DNA of 64,000 bases from an uncultured bacterium (GTDB taxonomy: Bacteria > Bacteroidota > Bacteroidia > Bacteroidales > Bacteroidaceae): assembly GCA_905215555.1 (NCBI GenBank), contig CAJMQU010000006.1, positions 85,338-149,337 on the forward strand. Reading direction: 5' to 3'. Under the pieces are notes generated by a model that saw only the letters and a list, made by a program, of their open reading frames with translations, was not told the origin of the DNA and made no database searches. Positions 18,678-27,505 of the stretch are shown here, piece after piece. Position numbers and translations under genes: made by a program. Position 1 is the first letter of the stretch, and every line of letters begins with the position of its first letter.

Positions 18678-19880
18678 ATGAAAAAATATATATATGCAAT
18701 GTGGATGCTTGCGGTATGTTTGGTAGGCGGAGCATCGTTTATTGGTTGCTCGGATGATGAGGATTTTCCGAACAAGCCACAAAAGATAGATATTGAGCAA
18801 GCTATTGTATTGACCCCTGTTAACGGAGGAGTAGAAGTAGACTGGACCCCGAATCCTGCCGATGAGAATTTTGTATTTCTTCATATCTCGTTTACAAATC
18901 AGGATGGAGAGACTTGCCGTTACAGTTTAAGTCGCTACAATAGTAACTTAGTGGTGCCCGAATGGACTGACATAGAAGGAAATGTCACTCCTAATCCTAA
19001 CCGGACAGCAAATATTACTATAACCAATTTGGTGAATCAAGAATATGCATTACATTTTGCCGGTTATAATAATACAAATGAAAGTATTGATCTTGGTAGT
19101 CGCACGGTTACGCCGCTTGATTATAAGCAGTGTGCTCCGGACAGTATATATGCCGTCAGTGTGAAGAGTGCTTCTGAAAATATGATCAAGTTAGAGTGGA
19201 AAGAAGTGCCACACAAATCGGGCTCAACGACCAAAGGCGTACGCTTTGTATTTACTAATGTAAAAAATGGCAAAGTCGTAACGAAAGAATATGAGTTGGG
19301 AGTACGTCGCGATGAATTCAAAATGGAGGAAGAAGGAAGCTATAAGGTTACTTACGGCACTTTCTCTGAACTGGGGAAAGAAGTAACCAAAACTCTGAGC
19401 AAAGAACTGATTGTGGGTACATCACTTCCTGTTGAATTCTGGACGAAGGAAGAAAGAGCAGGCTGGACTATAACAGGGTGTACCGAGCAGGTTGACTATG
19501 AAGATGGTCATTTCACCAATATGCTGGACGGAAATCCTGCAACTTACTGGCATAGTGCATGGGCTCCTGAGGATGCTGAACTGCCTCACTATTTCATTGT
19601 TGACATCCAAAAATCGATGACAGTTGAAAGTTGTTTGTTCCTGCAAAGAAATCAGGCTGACCGCCAAGTGACTGAGATTGCTGTTTATGTAAGTGATGAT
19701 AATGAATCTTGGGGTGAGGCTGTATATCGAGGAGAATTGCAAACAGGCACAAATGACAATTGTGTGAAACAGTCTGTAGAATTGTCTCCTAAGCAAGGAC
19801 GCTATATTAAAGTAGAAACGATAGCCGGTACAGGCGGTAATTTCCATTGTATGTCGGAATTTGGTATCATAGCGAGATAA
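18678..19880 (+). CDS. Surface glycan-binding lipoprotein with C-terminal F5/8C domain
   Basis: A 400-residue lipoprotein in the position where SusE/SusF-like binding proteins sit. Lipid Cys24 is followed by SDDEDF, a run of acidic residues that fits the Bacteroides surface-export signal. The N-terminal half looks like a DUF4998/fibronectin-type domain ('VNGGVEVDWTPNP', 'FTNQDGE'). The last 140 residues form a discoidin/CBM32-like F5/8 type C domain ('DGNPATYWHSAWAPEDAELPHYFIVD'), a fold that often binds galactose or GalNAc. It is followed by a terminator (19902-19941), so the SusC-SusD-lipoprotein unit may be transcribed more than the enzymes downstream. Confidence 0.82.
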   Translation: MKKYIYAMWMLAVCLVGGASFIGCSDDEDFPNKPQKIDIEQAIVLTPVNGGVEVDWTPNPADENFVFLHISFTNQDGETCRYSLSRYNSNLVVPEWTDIEGNVTPNPNRTANITITNLVNQEYALHFAGYNNTNESIDLGSRTVTPLDYKQCAPDSIYAVSVKSASENMIKLEWKEVPHKSGSTTKGVRFVFTNVKNGKVVTKEYELGVRRDEFKMEEEGSYKVTYGTFSELGKEVTKTLSKELIVGTSLPVEFWTKEERAGWTITGCTEQVDYEDGHFTNMLDGNPATYWHSAWAPEDAELPHYFIVDIQKSMTVESCLFLQRNQADRQVTEIAVYVSDDNESWGEAVYRGELQTGTNDNCVKQSVELSPKQGRYIKVETIAGTGGNFHCMSEFGIIAR

Positions 19881-19901
19881 TAATCCGATTCTATATCTCT
19901 G

Positions 19902-19941
19902 AAGAGGGAGGGCTCTTTATTTTTGAAGATAACTCCCTCTT
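19902..19941 (+). terminator. Intrinsic terminator inside the host-glycan locus
   Basis: AAGAGGGAG (19902-19910) pairs with CTCCCTCTT (19933-19941), 9 bp with a 22-nt loop, followed by TTTTATTTT. It separates the binding/import genes from the peptidase and glycosidase genes. Confidence 0.75.
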
Positions 19942-19969
19942 TTTTATTTTACTTTAAAAAATATGATTT

Positions 19970-22834
19970 ATGAAAAACCCTATTTATTTATTGTTGCCCT
20001 TTGTTCTTTTTCTGTTAAACTGTTCCGATAGTGAAGATGAAGTGCAAAAGCCGTACCTGCGTATACCGGATAATGTAAAATCCTTGGAATATGTACAGAA
20101 GGGGCAATCTGTTAATATCAGTATAGAAACGAACTATACGAACTGGAACATTACTTCCGATCACAAAGAATGGTGCACTGTAGAACGCATTAGCAGTAAT
20201 CCTCAAATGTTTAATCTCATTCTGACTGAAAACGAATCAACGGATATACGTGAAGCCACATTAACCTTGAAAGTACCGGAGCAAACAGAAACGATTAAGG
20301 TCAGACAATTAGGATCGGCTCCCGCAATTCTTCTAAATCCTGAAACTCTAAATAACCTACCTGCCACTGCAAATGATGTGGAATTGAAAATCACGACAAA
20401 CCTGCCTGAATATGAAATTGTAATATCTGAAGGTGACGAAGAATGGATAAGCGTACTTGACGTAATCCAAACACGTGCTATGCCTACTTATAGCCATACG
20501 ATACACATTGAAAATAACCCGTTGACGGATGATCGTACCGGTTCTTTAGTAGTGAAAGCTAAGAATATGGATGCGCCTGCTGTCACTCTGACTATTCAGC
20601 AGAAGAAACGTTCTACGGATGTTTCAGACGTAGTTGTGGAAGGTGATGTTAAAATAGTACCTATAGGTGGAAAAGATAATCAGCATCATAGCGGGCAAGG
20701 CATCGAAAATACGTATAATGGGAAAATAAATGAAGGAGATCCTTTCCATTCTCCTTGGAGTACTGATAATCCGGGTACCCAATTCCCTGTTACATTGGAA
20801 TATGAATTTGATGGTGAACAAGATATTGATTACATCATTTATTACCCCAATGGTGGAAATGGTAATTTCGGTCGGTTTAGACTATATACAGCCACTCAAG
20901 CGGATACAGAGTACAGGCTTGCTGGAGAATATGACTTTAAGGAGAGTGGCAACGTCAATAGAATGACATTGGAGAAGCCGCTGGTGAAAGCCACCCGTAT
21001 AAAATTTGAAATTCAGAGCGGTGCCGGTGGGTTTGCCAGTTGTAGCGAAATGGAGTTCTATCGTAAGAATAAGGATAAAGCTATCCATCGACAATTATTA
21101 ACGGTTTTTACCGATCTGACATGTTGTGAAGTTCGTTCAGATGCAACCGAAAAGGATATAGCAGCCTTACCGGGATTTTTTGTCAATCTGGCGCAACAGA
21201 TAAAAAGTGGAAGTATAGACCCATGGGAACAAAGCTTCCGTATTCGTGACTACGCTCCTTATAGCAATGTAGAAGAATGGGCGGAAAAACTGATGACCAA
21301 ACGCTATGGCAATTTGGACAATGTGACCGGCATCTATGCCAATAAAGGAGATGAAGTGATTTTGCTTGTAGGTGATACATACGGACATGGTGTTGGAGTT
21401 CAGTGCATTTATGATGAAAAATCGGGTGATGTCATACAGACTGTATCCAGTGGAGACATGTATTTTTTGGAAGAAGGTGTCAATAAGATCAAGATCAGAC
21501 ATGATGGCATGCTTTTCATCATGTATACTGCCGATCCATCCGAAAAACACATTCGTATACATATTCCTGTCGGAAGTGGAAATGTCAGTGGATTTTTTGA
21601 TCTGAAAGAACATCAGACAGATGCTAAGTATGCCGAGTTGCTCAGTAAGGCTACTTATAAATATTTTTGTGTCCGGGGTGAAAAGATTATGTTCTATTTC
21701 CATACAGAGAAAATGCGTGAGTATGTGCGTACTGAGATATTGTCTGCCATTCATCTGTGGGATAATATTATAGGCTGGGAACAAGAATTGATGGGCATTG
21801 AGGATGTACGTCCTCAGAAAGTGAATAATCACATGTTTGCCATTTCACCTGAAGGCGGATATATGTGGGCTACCGACTATCGAATCGGATTTGCCTACGA
21901 TTATTTGGGTAACATTCTGTTGTATGACAATGTAATGGCGGTGGAGGACAATGCATGGGGGCCTGCTCATGAAATAGGACATGTTCATCAGGCAGCTATT
22001 AACTGGCCGGGTTCTACAGAATCATCCAATAATTTGTTTTCTAATTATATTATCTATAAATTGGGTAAGTATTATTCACGTGGACGTGGCTTGTGCAAAG
22101 TAGCTCAAGCACGCTATGCCGACAAACGGGCTTGGTGGAATATGGGTGAAGCTACTCATCAGAATGAAGATACAGAAGTACACATGCGCATGAACTGGCA
22201 GCTTTGGAACTATTACCATCGTTGCGGTATCAAGCCTAACTTTTGGCAAACATTATTCAAGTTGCTGCGCGAAGACGTTAATCGCGTGCCTGAAGGTGAC
22301 CCGGGACGTAAACAAATGGTATTTGCCAAATTAGCATGTAAGGCTGCTAATGCTGACTTGACTGACTTCTTTGAACAATGGGGATTCTTTGTACCGGTAG
22401 ATGCTCAGATTGAGCAATATGGTACATTCAACTATGTAGTTACTGAAGCTATGATCAAAGAAGCAAAAGAGTATATGAGACAGTTCCCAAAACCTGCTCA
22501 TGCATTGCAGTATATTGAAGATCGCAGGAATAAAGACTTTGATGCGAGTGATTATCGTTCAAAGGAATCCGGTGATATTGGGTATTATACTCAATTCAAG
22601 CAGAACATGCGCATTACTAAATCACCGGTTTATACCCTTTCAGGCCGAACTGTGCAAATTACTGATGGTGAAGAAGCAGTTGCCTTCGAATGGCACCGGA
22701 ATAATGAAAAAGGTGATATCCTTTATTTTGCCAATACATTTATTTTTGATGTTCCGGAAGCTGTCGTATTGGATAGTGCCAAACTATATGCAGTGCAAGC
22801 TGATGGGAAAAGAATTGAAATAAAGCAGTATTAG
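19970..22834 (+). CDS. M60-family (enhancin-like) mucin glycopeptidase lipoprotein
   Basis: A 954-residue cell-surface zinc peptidase. The lipid Cys is in FLLNC near residue 18 and acidic residues (SDSEDE) follow. Domain order: two BACON-type Ig-like repeats (about 30-215), an F5/8C/CBM32-like module (about 225-365), then the M60 domain. The zinc site HEIGHVHQ has His667, Glu668 and His671, and ESSNN follows about 15 residues later. M60 proteins such as BT4244 of B. thetaiotaomicron cut O-glycosylated mucin backbones. Its place after SusC/SusD and before GH31, GH109 and GH2 suggests joint attack on mucin glycopeptides. The active-site motif is complete. Confidence 0.9.
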   Translation: MKNPIYLLLPFVLFLLNCSDSEDEVQKPYLRIPDNVKSLEYVQKGQSVNISIETNYTNWNITSDHKEWCTVERISSNPQMFNLILTENESTDIREATLTLKVPEQTETIKVRQLGSAPAILLNPETLNNLPATANDVELKITTNLPEYEIVISEGDEEWISVLDVIQTRAMPTYSHTIHIENNPLTDDRTGSLVVKAKNMDAPAVTLTIQQKKRSTDVSDVVVEGDVKIVPIGGKDNQHHSGQGIENTYNGKINEGDPFHSPWSTDNPGTQFPVTLEYEFDGEQDIDYIIYYPNGGNGNFGRFRLYTATQADTEYRLAGEYDFKESGNVNRMTLEKPLVKATRIKFEIQSGAGGFASCSEMEFYRKNKDKAIHRQLLTVFTDLTCCEVRSDATEKDIAALPGFFVNLAQQIKSGSIDPWEQSFRIRDYAPYSNVEEWAEKLMTKRYGNLDNVTGIYANKGDEVILLVGDTYGHGVGVQCIYDEKSGDVIQTVSSGDMYFLEEGVNKIKIRHDGMLFIMYTADPSEKHIRIHIPVGSGNVSGFFDLKEHQTDAKYAELLSKATYKYFCVRGEKIMFYFHTEKMREYVRTEILSAIHLWDNIIGWEQELMGIEDVRPQKVNNHMFAISPEGGYMWATDYRIGFAYDYLGNILLYDNVMAVEDNAWGPAHEIGHVHQAAINWPGSTESSNNLFSNYIIYKLGKYYSRGRGLCKVAQARYADKRAWWNMGEATHQNEDTEVHMRMNWQLWNYYHRCGIKPNFWQTLFKLLREDVNRVPEGDPGRKQMVFAKLACKAANADLTDFFEQWGFFVPVDAQIEQYGTFNYVVTEAMIKEAKEYMRQFPKPAHALQYIEDRRNKDFDASDYRSKESGDIGYYTQFKQNMRITKSPVYTLSGRTVQITDGEEAVAFEWHRNNEKGDILYFANTFIFDVPEAVVLDSAKLYAVQADGKRIEIKQY

Positions 22835-22871
22835 GACAAAATTATGGCTGTATTTGTAAAATCTAATATAT

Positions 22872-25800
22872 ATGTATATGAAGAAATTAATAGGAATACT
22901 GGCAATCTTGAGTTGCCAGAGTTTACTGGCACAAACCACCCGACAAGTTTTCTGGACAGAAAGTTTCTCTAGCGGTCAGTTACCCCAGGGATGGGCACTG
23001 CACGATAATAGTAAAACAGGTAAATGTGTCTGGATCGTGACAGACCAGCCTTATCCGGGTTCTTTTCAATTCAACCAGCAGCAACCCCCTATTGCCTCAA
23101 CCAGTCGCGGATTTCATATTCAATTCCGCCCGGGTGTAGTGACCGGTGAAGAGGTAACTAAATGGAATCAGAATAAACAATATCCGGATGCCAGTTTCCA
23201 GACCGGAGCTATTGATTGTTACGGTAAAGATAAGGTGTTGCTTCGGTTTGAACATAATTTTCGCTGGAACAATTGGTTTACAGCTAAAGAACCCGGTTTG
23301 TACGTTGGTGTGAGCAACGACGGAAAGAACTGGACAGAATATAACGTAATCTCCTCATTGCCCGCTTCCACCAGTGTGCATACCCCCATTAAAGAGGAGT
23401 TTAATATTACCGACGTTGCCGGTAATCAGAAAACAGTCTATCTGCGCTTTGCCTGGCGCGGTATTTTTTCCTGGTTTTGGATGATAGATGACATCCAGCT
23501 GTGCGAACCTTTGGATAAGGATGTTGCTATTACCGCGTTAACCTCTCATAAGCCGGACAATAATATATTTACTCAGAATGATACATTGCGTGTAATGATA
23601 AAGAACATGGGAGCTGAAACTATTTATCAAAAGTTGCAACTGACTGCTACTATAGACGGAAAGCAAAAGCTGGAAACCACATTGGATGCCACCCAGGTTC
23701 CTTTAACTTTTAATGAAGAGCGTGAAGTCGTTTTCCCGACTACCAATCTGGAAGGACCAGGCTCACATAATCTTTCGTTCAATATCCGAATGGAAGGGGA
23801 TGAACGTGAAGAAAACAATACATTCAGTACCAAACTTTACGCTTCAAAGATGCAATTGGGTAAAGTCACCGGATTTCGGAAGCTGTCTGCCAATGAGTTT
23901 GAGTTTGTCAGTAACTTCTCTAAAGCCAAGTTGATTTTCTATCGTGATGACATCTTCCGTTTATGGTTGGCTCCGGATGGAGAATACACGAATCCTGCCG
24001 GAAATGAAATTGTTGTAGATTATGGGATGAAGAATCCGTCAGTAACTGTTAGTAACAATTCGGAATATTACAGCTTTAAAACTCGTCAATGTGTGGTGCG
24101 TGTCTATAAAAATCCTATGCGTATAGCACTTTATGGTAAAGATAATCGTACTTTGATTTTTGAAGAGGCTGAACCTATAATCTTTGGAACAGAAACCTAT
24201 CAAACTTTGAAACGGGCTGCCGATGAAAATTTCTATGGAGGCGGTATGCAACAAGGCAACTTTGTACATACGAATAAAGCTATCGATATTGCTGTTACCG
24301 GCTGGGACGAAGGGCAGGTCTCCAATCCTGTACCGTTCTATATGTCTACCAAAGGATACGGTGTATTTCGTAATACATTTGCTCCGGGCAAATATGCTTT
24401 CGATGGTAAAGTGGAAAGTGTACGTCCGATAGATGGAATGTCTATGAAAGTATTAAGCCAGACAAGTAAATTCACTCACAATGAAAATCGTTTTGATGCT
24501 TTCTATTTCTATGGAACATCGCTGAAAGACATTTTGAATGATTACACAGACATTACAGGAAAACCTTTTATGCCTGCTTTATGGATGTTGACTATGGGGG
24601 ATGCCGATTGCTATAATAACCTGGAACAGCGGGTGCAATGGAAACAAAGTACTCCGGATGTTATTACACAAGTTGCCGATGAATACATCGAACATGACAT
24701 GCCTCGCGGTTGGATATTGCCTAACGACGGTTATGGGTGTGGTTACCAAAAACTGGATAGTGTGGTAACAGAATTGAAAAAGCGTGGATTCCACACCGGA
24801 CTTTGGACGGAAAATGGCGTAGACAAGATTGCCTATGAGGTGGGAACTTGCGGAACACGTCTGTGTAAACTCGATGTCGCATGGATTGGTGACGGATATG
24901 ATTTTGCGTTGAATGGTTGTAAATCGGCCTTTGAGGGTATACAAAATAATACGAATGAACGTGGGTTTGTCTGGTCGGTATGTGGATGGGCAGGCACACA
25001 ACGCTATTCTACTGTATGGAGCGGAGACCAGTCCAGCAACTGGGATTATATTCGTTATCATATTCCTACCGTTACCGGTGCTGGGCTCTCGGGGTATAAT
25101 GCTGCTACCAGCGACATTGATGGTATTTTTGGTGGCTCTGCAAGAACGTATACGCGTGATCTGCAATGGAAATGTTTCACCCCCATCATGATGGTTATGA
25201 GTGGATGGGCAGATGTTGATCGTCAGCCCTGGCTCTATGGACATCCGTATGAGACTATCAATCGTGACTTCCTGCGTCTGAAGATGCGTCTGTTACCTTA
25301 TCAATATAGTTATTGTCGCGAAGCTAACTGTATCGGTGTGCCTATGGTACGTGCCATGGTGTTGGAGTTTCCGGAAGATGATATGGCACAATCTGATTCT
25401 ACTAAATATCAGTTTATGAGTGGAGAATGGATGTTGGTAGCGCCTGTATACAAATATGGCAACTGGCGTGAAAAAATTTATTTTCCTGCCGGAGAATGGT
25501 ATGATTATTGGACCGGAAAGAAGTATGAAGGCGGACAATGGTTGGCTAAATATGAAGCAAAACTGGACAGATGTCCGGTATTCATTCGCGAGGGTGCCAT
25601 TATTCCTATGTATCCTGACATGAATTATGTAGGTGAGAAAGCTACGGATGTATTGACACTGGAATTGTATCCTGCTGCAAGAAAAACAACTTTCAATCTG
25701 TATGAGGATGACGGACTGACCCGTAATTATGAGAAGGGAGCCTTTGCCGAAACTTTGATAGAGTTGGAAAAAACAAATGTACAGGTAAATGTCACTATCC

Positions 25801-26045
25801 ATGCTGCTCAAGGTGATTTTGAAGGTAGGTATGCCGAGCGTAATTATATCTGCGATATTCGCATGGAACAAACTCCGACAGATATCCTGCTGAATGACAA
25901 ATTGTTGTCTGCAGTCAGCAGCCGTCAGGCTTTGGAGCAGGCAACTGAAGGATTCTACTTTGATGCTGATGACCGTGCCGGGCATCTTTGGATAAAGACA
26001 GGTAAACAGCCTACTGATAATGCTGTGATATTAATTGTTAAATAA
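22872..26045 (+). CDS. GH31 glycosidase fused to adhesin-like domain, candidate alpha-N-acetylgalactosaminidase
   Basis: 1057 residues; translation may start at the second Met (22878). Residues 1-20 are a signal peptide. Residues about 24-215 resemble a cleaved-adhesin/MAM jelly roll ('FWTESFSSGQLPQGWALHD' to 'FSWFWMIDDIQLCEP'). About 216-325 look like a CARDB-type Ig domain, and the rest is GH31: nucleophile Asp668 in CKLDVAW and probable acid/base Asp719 in WSGDQSS, about 50 residues apart as expected. The blocks 'GAGLSGYNAATSDIDGIFGG' and 'GWAGTQRY' resemble, from memory, the GH31 alpha-GalNAcases of Enterococcus and Bacteroides rather than alpha-glucosidases. That specificity fits the GH109 gene 8 bp downstream but is inference. 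Confidence 0.82.
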   Translation: MYMKKLIGILAILSCQSLLAQTTRQVFWTESFSSGQLPQGWALHDNSKTGKCVWIVTDQPYPGSFQFNQQQPPIASTSRGFHIQFRPGVVTGEEVTKWNQNKQYPDASFQTGAIDCYGKDKVLLRFEHNFRWNNWFTAKEPGLYVGVSNDGKNWTEYNVISSLPASTSVHTPIKEEFNITDVAGNQKTVYLRFAWRGIFSWFWMIDDIQLCEPLDKDVAITALTSHKPDNNIFTQNDTLRVMIKNMGAETIYQKLQLTATIDGKQKLETTLDATQVPLTFNEEREVVFPTTNLEGPGSHNLSFNIRMEGDEREENNTFSTKLYASKMQLGKVTGFRKLSANEFEFVSNFSKAKLIFYRDDIFRLWLAPDGEYTNPAGNEIVVDYGMKNPSVTVSNNSEYYSFKTRQCVVRVYKNPMRIALYGKDNRTLIFEEAEPIIFGTETYQTLKRAADENFYGGGMQQGNFVHTNKAIDIAVTGWDEGQVSNPVPFYMSTKGYGVFRNTFAPGKYAFDGKVESVRPIDGMSMKVLSQTSKFTHNENRFDAFYFYGTSLKDILNDYTDITGKPFMPALWMLTMGDADCYNNLEQRVQWKQSTPDVITQVADEYIEHDMPRGWILPNDGYGCGYQKLDSVVTELKKRGFHTGLWTENGVDKIAYEVGTCGTRLCKLDVAWIGDGYDFALNGCKSAFEGIQNNTNERGFVWSVCGWAGTQRYSTVWSGDQSSNWDYIRYHIPTVTGAGLSGYNAATSDIDGIFGGSARTYTRDLQWKCFTPIMMVMSGWADVDRQPWLYGHPYETINRDFLRLKMRLLPYQYSYCREANCIGVPMVRAMVLEFPEDDMAQSDSTKYQFMSGEWMLVAPVYKYGNWREKIYFPAGEWYDYWTGKKYEGGQWLAKYEAKLDRCPVFIREGAIIPMYPDMNYVGEKATDVLTLELYPAARKTTFNLYEDDGLTRNYEKGAFAETLIELEKTNVQVNVTIHAAQGDFEGRYAERNYICDIRMEQTPTDILLNDKLLSAVSSRQALEQATEGFYFDADDRAGHLWIKTGKQPTDNAVILIVK

Positions 26046-26053
26046 GTTAGATT

Positions 26054-27466
26054 ATGAAAAATAAAATAAAACTATTGCCTTTGGCATTAATTCTGTTAAT
26101 GGGTATAACAAGCTGTTCTTCTGGAAGAACGGGAAATGAGACCGTAGTCACACCTATTCAAGTTGAAGTTCCTGAACGTCCGGCAGGACAAAAGGACGTC
26201 CTCGGATTGGTCACTCTCAAGATGGACACTGTACGTGTGGGATTTATCGGGCTTGGTATGCGTGGTCCCGGAGCTGTTACCCGCTTTACGTATATTCCCG
26301 GTATAGCTATTAAGGCCTTATGTGACCTGCTTCCCGGACGTGTGGAATATTGCCAGGAGATTTTAAAAAAGGCCGGATTTCCCGAGGCTGCTGGATATAG
26401 CGGCAGTGAAGATGCTTGGAAGCAATTGTGCGAGCGCGATGATATCGATCTCGTATATATTGCTACAGATTGGGTGCATCATGTTCCGATGATGATTTAT
26501 GCTATGGAACACGGTAAGCACGTAGCTTGTGAAGTACCTGCCGCCATGACCATGGAAGAAATCTGGAGTGTGGTCAATACTGCGGAAAAAACTCGTAAAC
26601 ATTGTATGCAGTTGGAAAATTGTGTTTATGATTTCTTCGAGCTGACTACTCTGAATATGGCTCAACAAGGTATATTCGGGGATATTGTTCATGTAGAGGG
26701 CTCTTATATTCACTGTTTGGAAGATTTCTGGGATGCTTACGAAGGAGACTGGCGTTTGAAATACAATAAGACACATCGTGGTGATGTATACGCAACTCAC
26801 GGCTTAGGTCCGGCTTGCCAGTTACTTGATATCCACCGTGGTGACAAGATGAATTATCTTGTTGCAATGGATAGTGATCCTATCAGTATTCCCAATTATA
26901 TAAAGGAGAAGAGGGGAGAAGATCCGAAAGGATACCAGAACGGAGAACATACATTGACCTTAATTCGTACAGAAAAAGGAAAAACCATTCATATACAGCA
27001 TAATGTAGCTTCTCCTCGTCCTTATAGCCGCATGTATCAGCTGACGGGGACGAAAGGTTTTGCCAATAAATACCCATTCGAGGGTTATGCCTTGCAAGCA
27101 TCTCAAATAGATAAAGAGACTATACTTGACCATGAGAATTTGTCTGCCCATTCTTATGTGCCGGAAGATGTGAAGAATGCGTTGATGGAGAAATATAAGC
27201 ACCCTATTCACCGCGAGTTGGAAGAAATGGCTAAGAAGGTGGGAGGTCATGGCGGTATGGACTTTATAATGGACTATCGTCTGATATATTGTCTGCGTAA
27301 TGGTTTACCATTGGATATGGACGTATACGACCTGGCAGAATGGTGTTGTATGGGGCCGTTGACTGCACTTTCCATTGAAAACAGTTCTGCTCCGGTTGCC
27401 ATTCCTGACTTTACCCGTGGTGGTTGGAATAAGATAAAGGGGTACAGGCATGCTTTTGCTGAGTGA
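26054..27466 (+). CDS. GH109 NAD-dependent alpha-N-acetylgalactosaminidase, lipoprotein
   Basis: 470 residues of the Gfo/Idh/MocA fold used as a glycosidase (family GH109). These enzymes hydrolyse terminal alpha-GalNAc, including blood-group A, through an NAD-assisted oxidation-elimination mechanism. Lipid Cys21 (GITSC) predicts export. The Rossmann motif VGFIGLGMRGPG is at about 62-73. Active-site Tyr218 (YIH) and His249 (THGLGP) match the catalytic residues known from the Elizabethkingia enzyme, and the HGGMD motif near the C-terminus is intact. It lies between GH31 and GH2 in the mucin locus. A paralogue without a signal peptide is at 62542-63825. Confidence 0.9.
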   Translation: MKNKIKLLPLALILLMGITSCSSGRTGNETVVTPIQVEVPERPAGQKDVLGLVTLKMDTVRVGFIGLGMRGPGAVTRFTYIPGIAIKALCDLLPGRVEYCQEILKKAGFPEAAGYSGSEDAWKQLCERDDIDLVYIATDWVHHVPMMIYAMEHGKHVACEVPAAMTMEEIWSVVNTAEKTRKHCMQLENCVYDFFELTTLNMAQQGIFGDIVHVEGSYIHCLEDFWDAYEGDWRLKYNKTHRGDVYATHGLGPACQLLDIHRGDKMNYLVAMDSDPISIPNYIKEKRGEDPKGYQNGEHTLTLIRTEKGKTIHIQHNVASPRPYSRMYQLTGTKGFANKYPFEGYALQASQIDKETILDHENLSAHSYVPEDVKNALMEKYKHPIHRELEEMAKKVGGHGGMDFIMDYRLIYCLRNGLPLDMDVYDLAEWCCMGPLTALSIENSSAPVAIPDFTRGGWNKIKGYRHAFAE

Positions 27467-27505
27467 ACGTTAGTGATGTGCTATATCTAATTAAAATTAA
27501 GCCTT

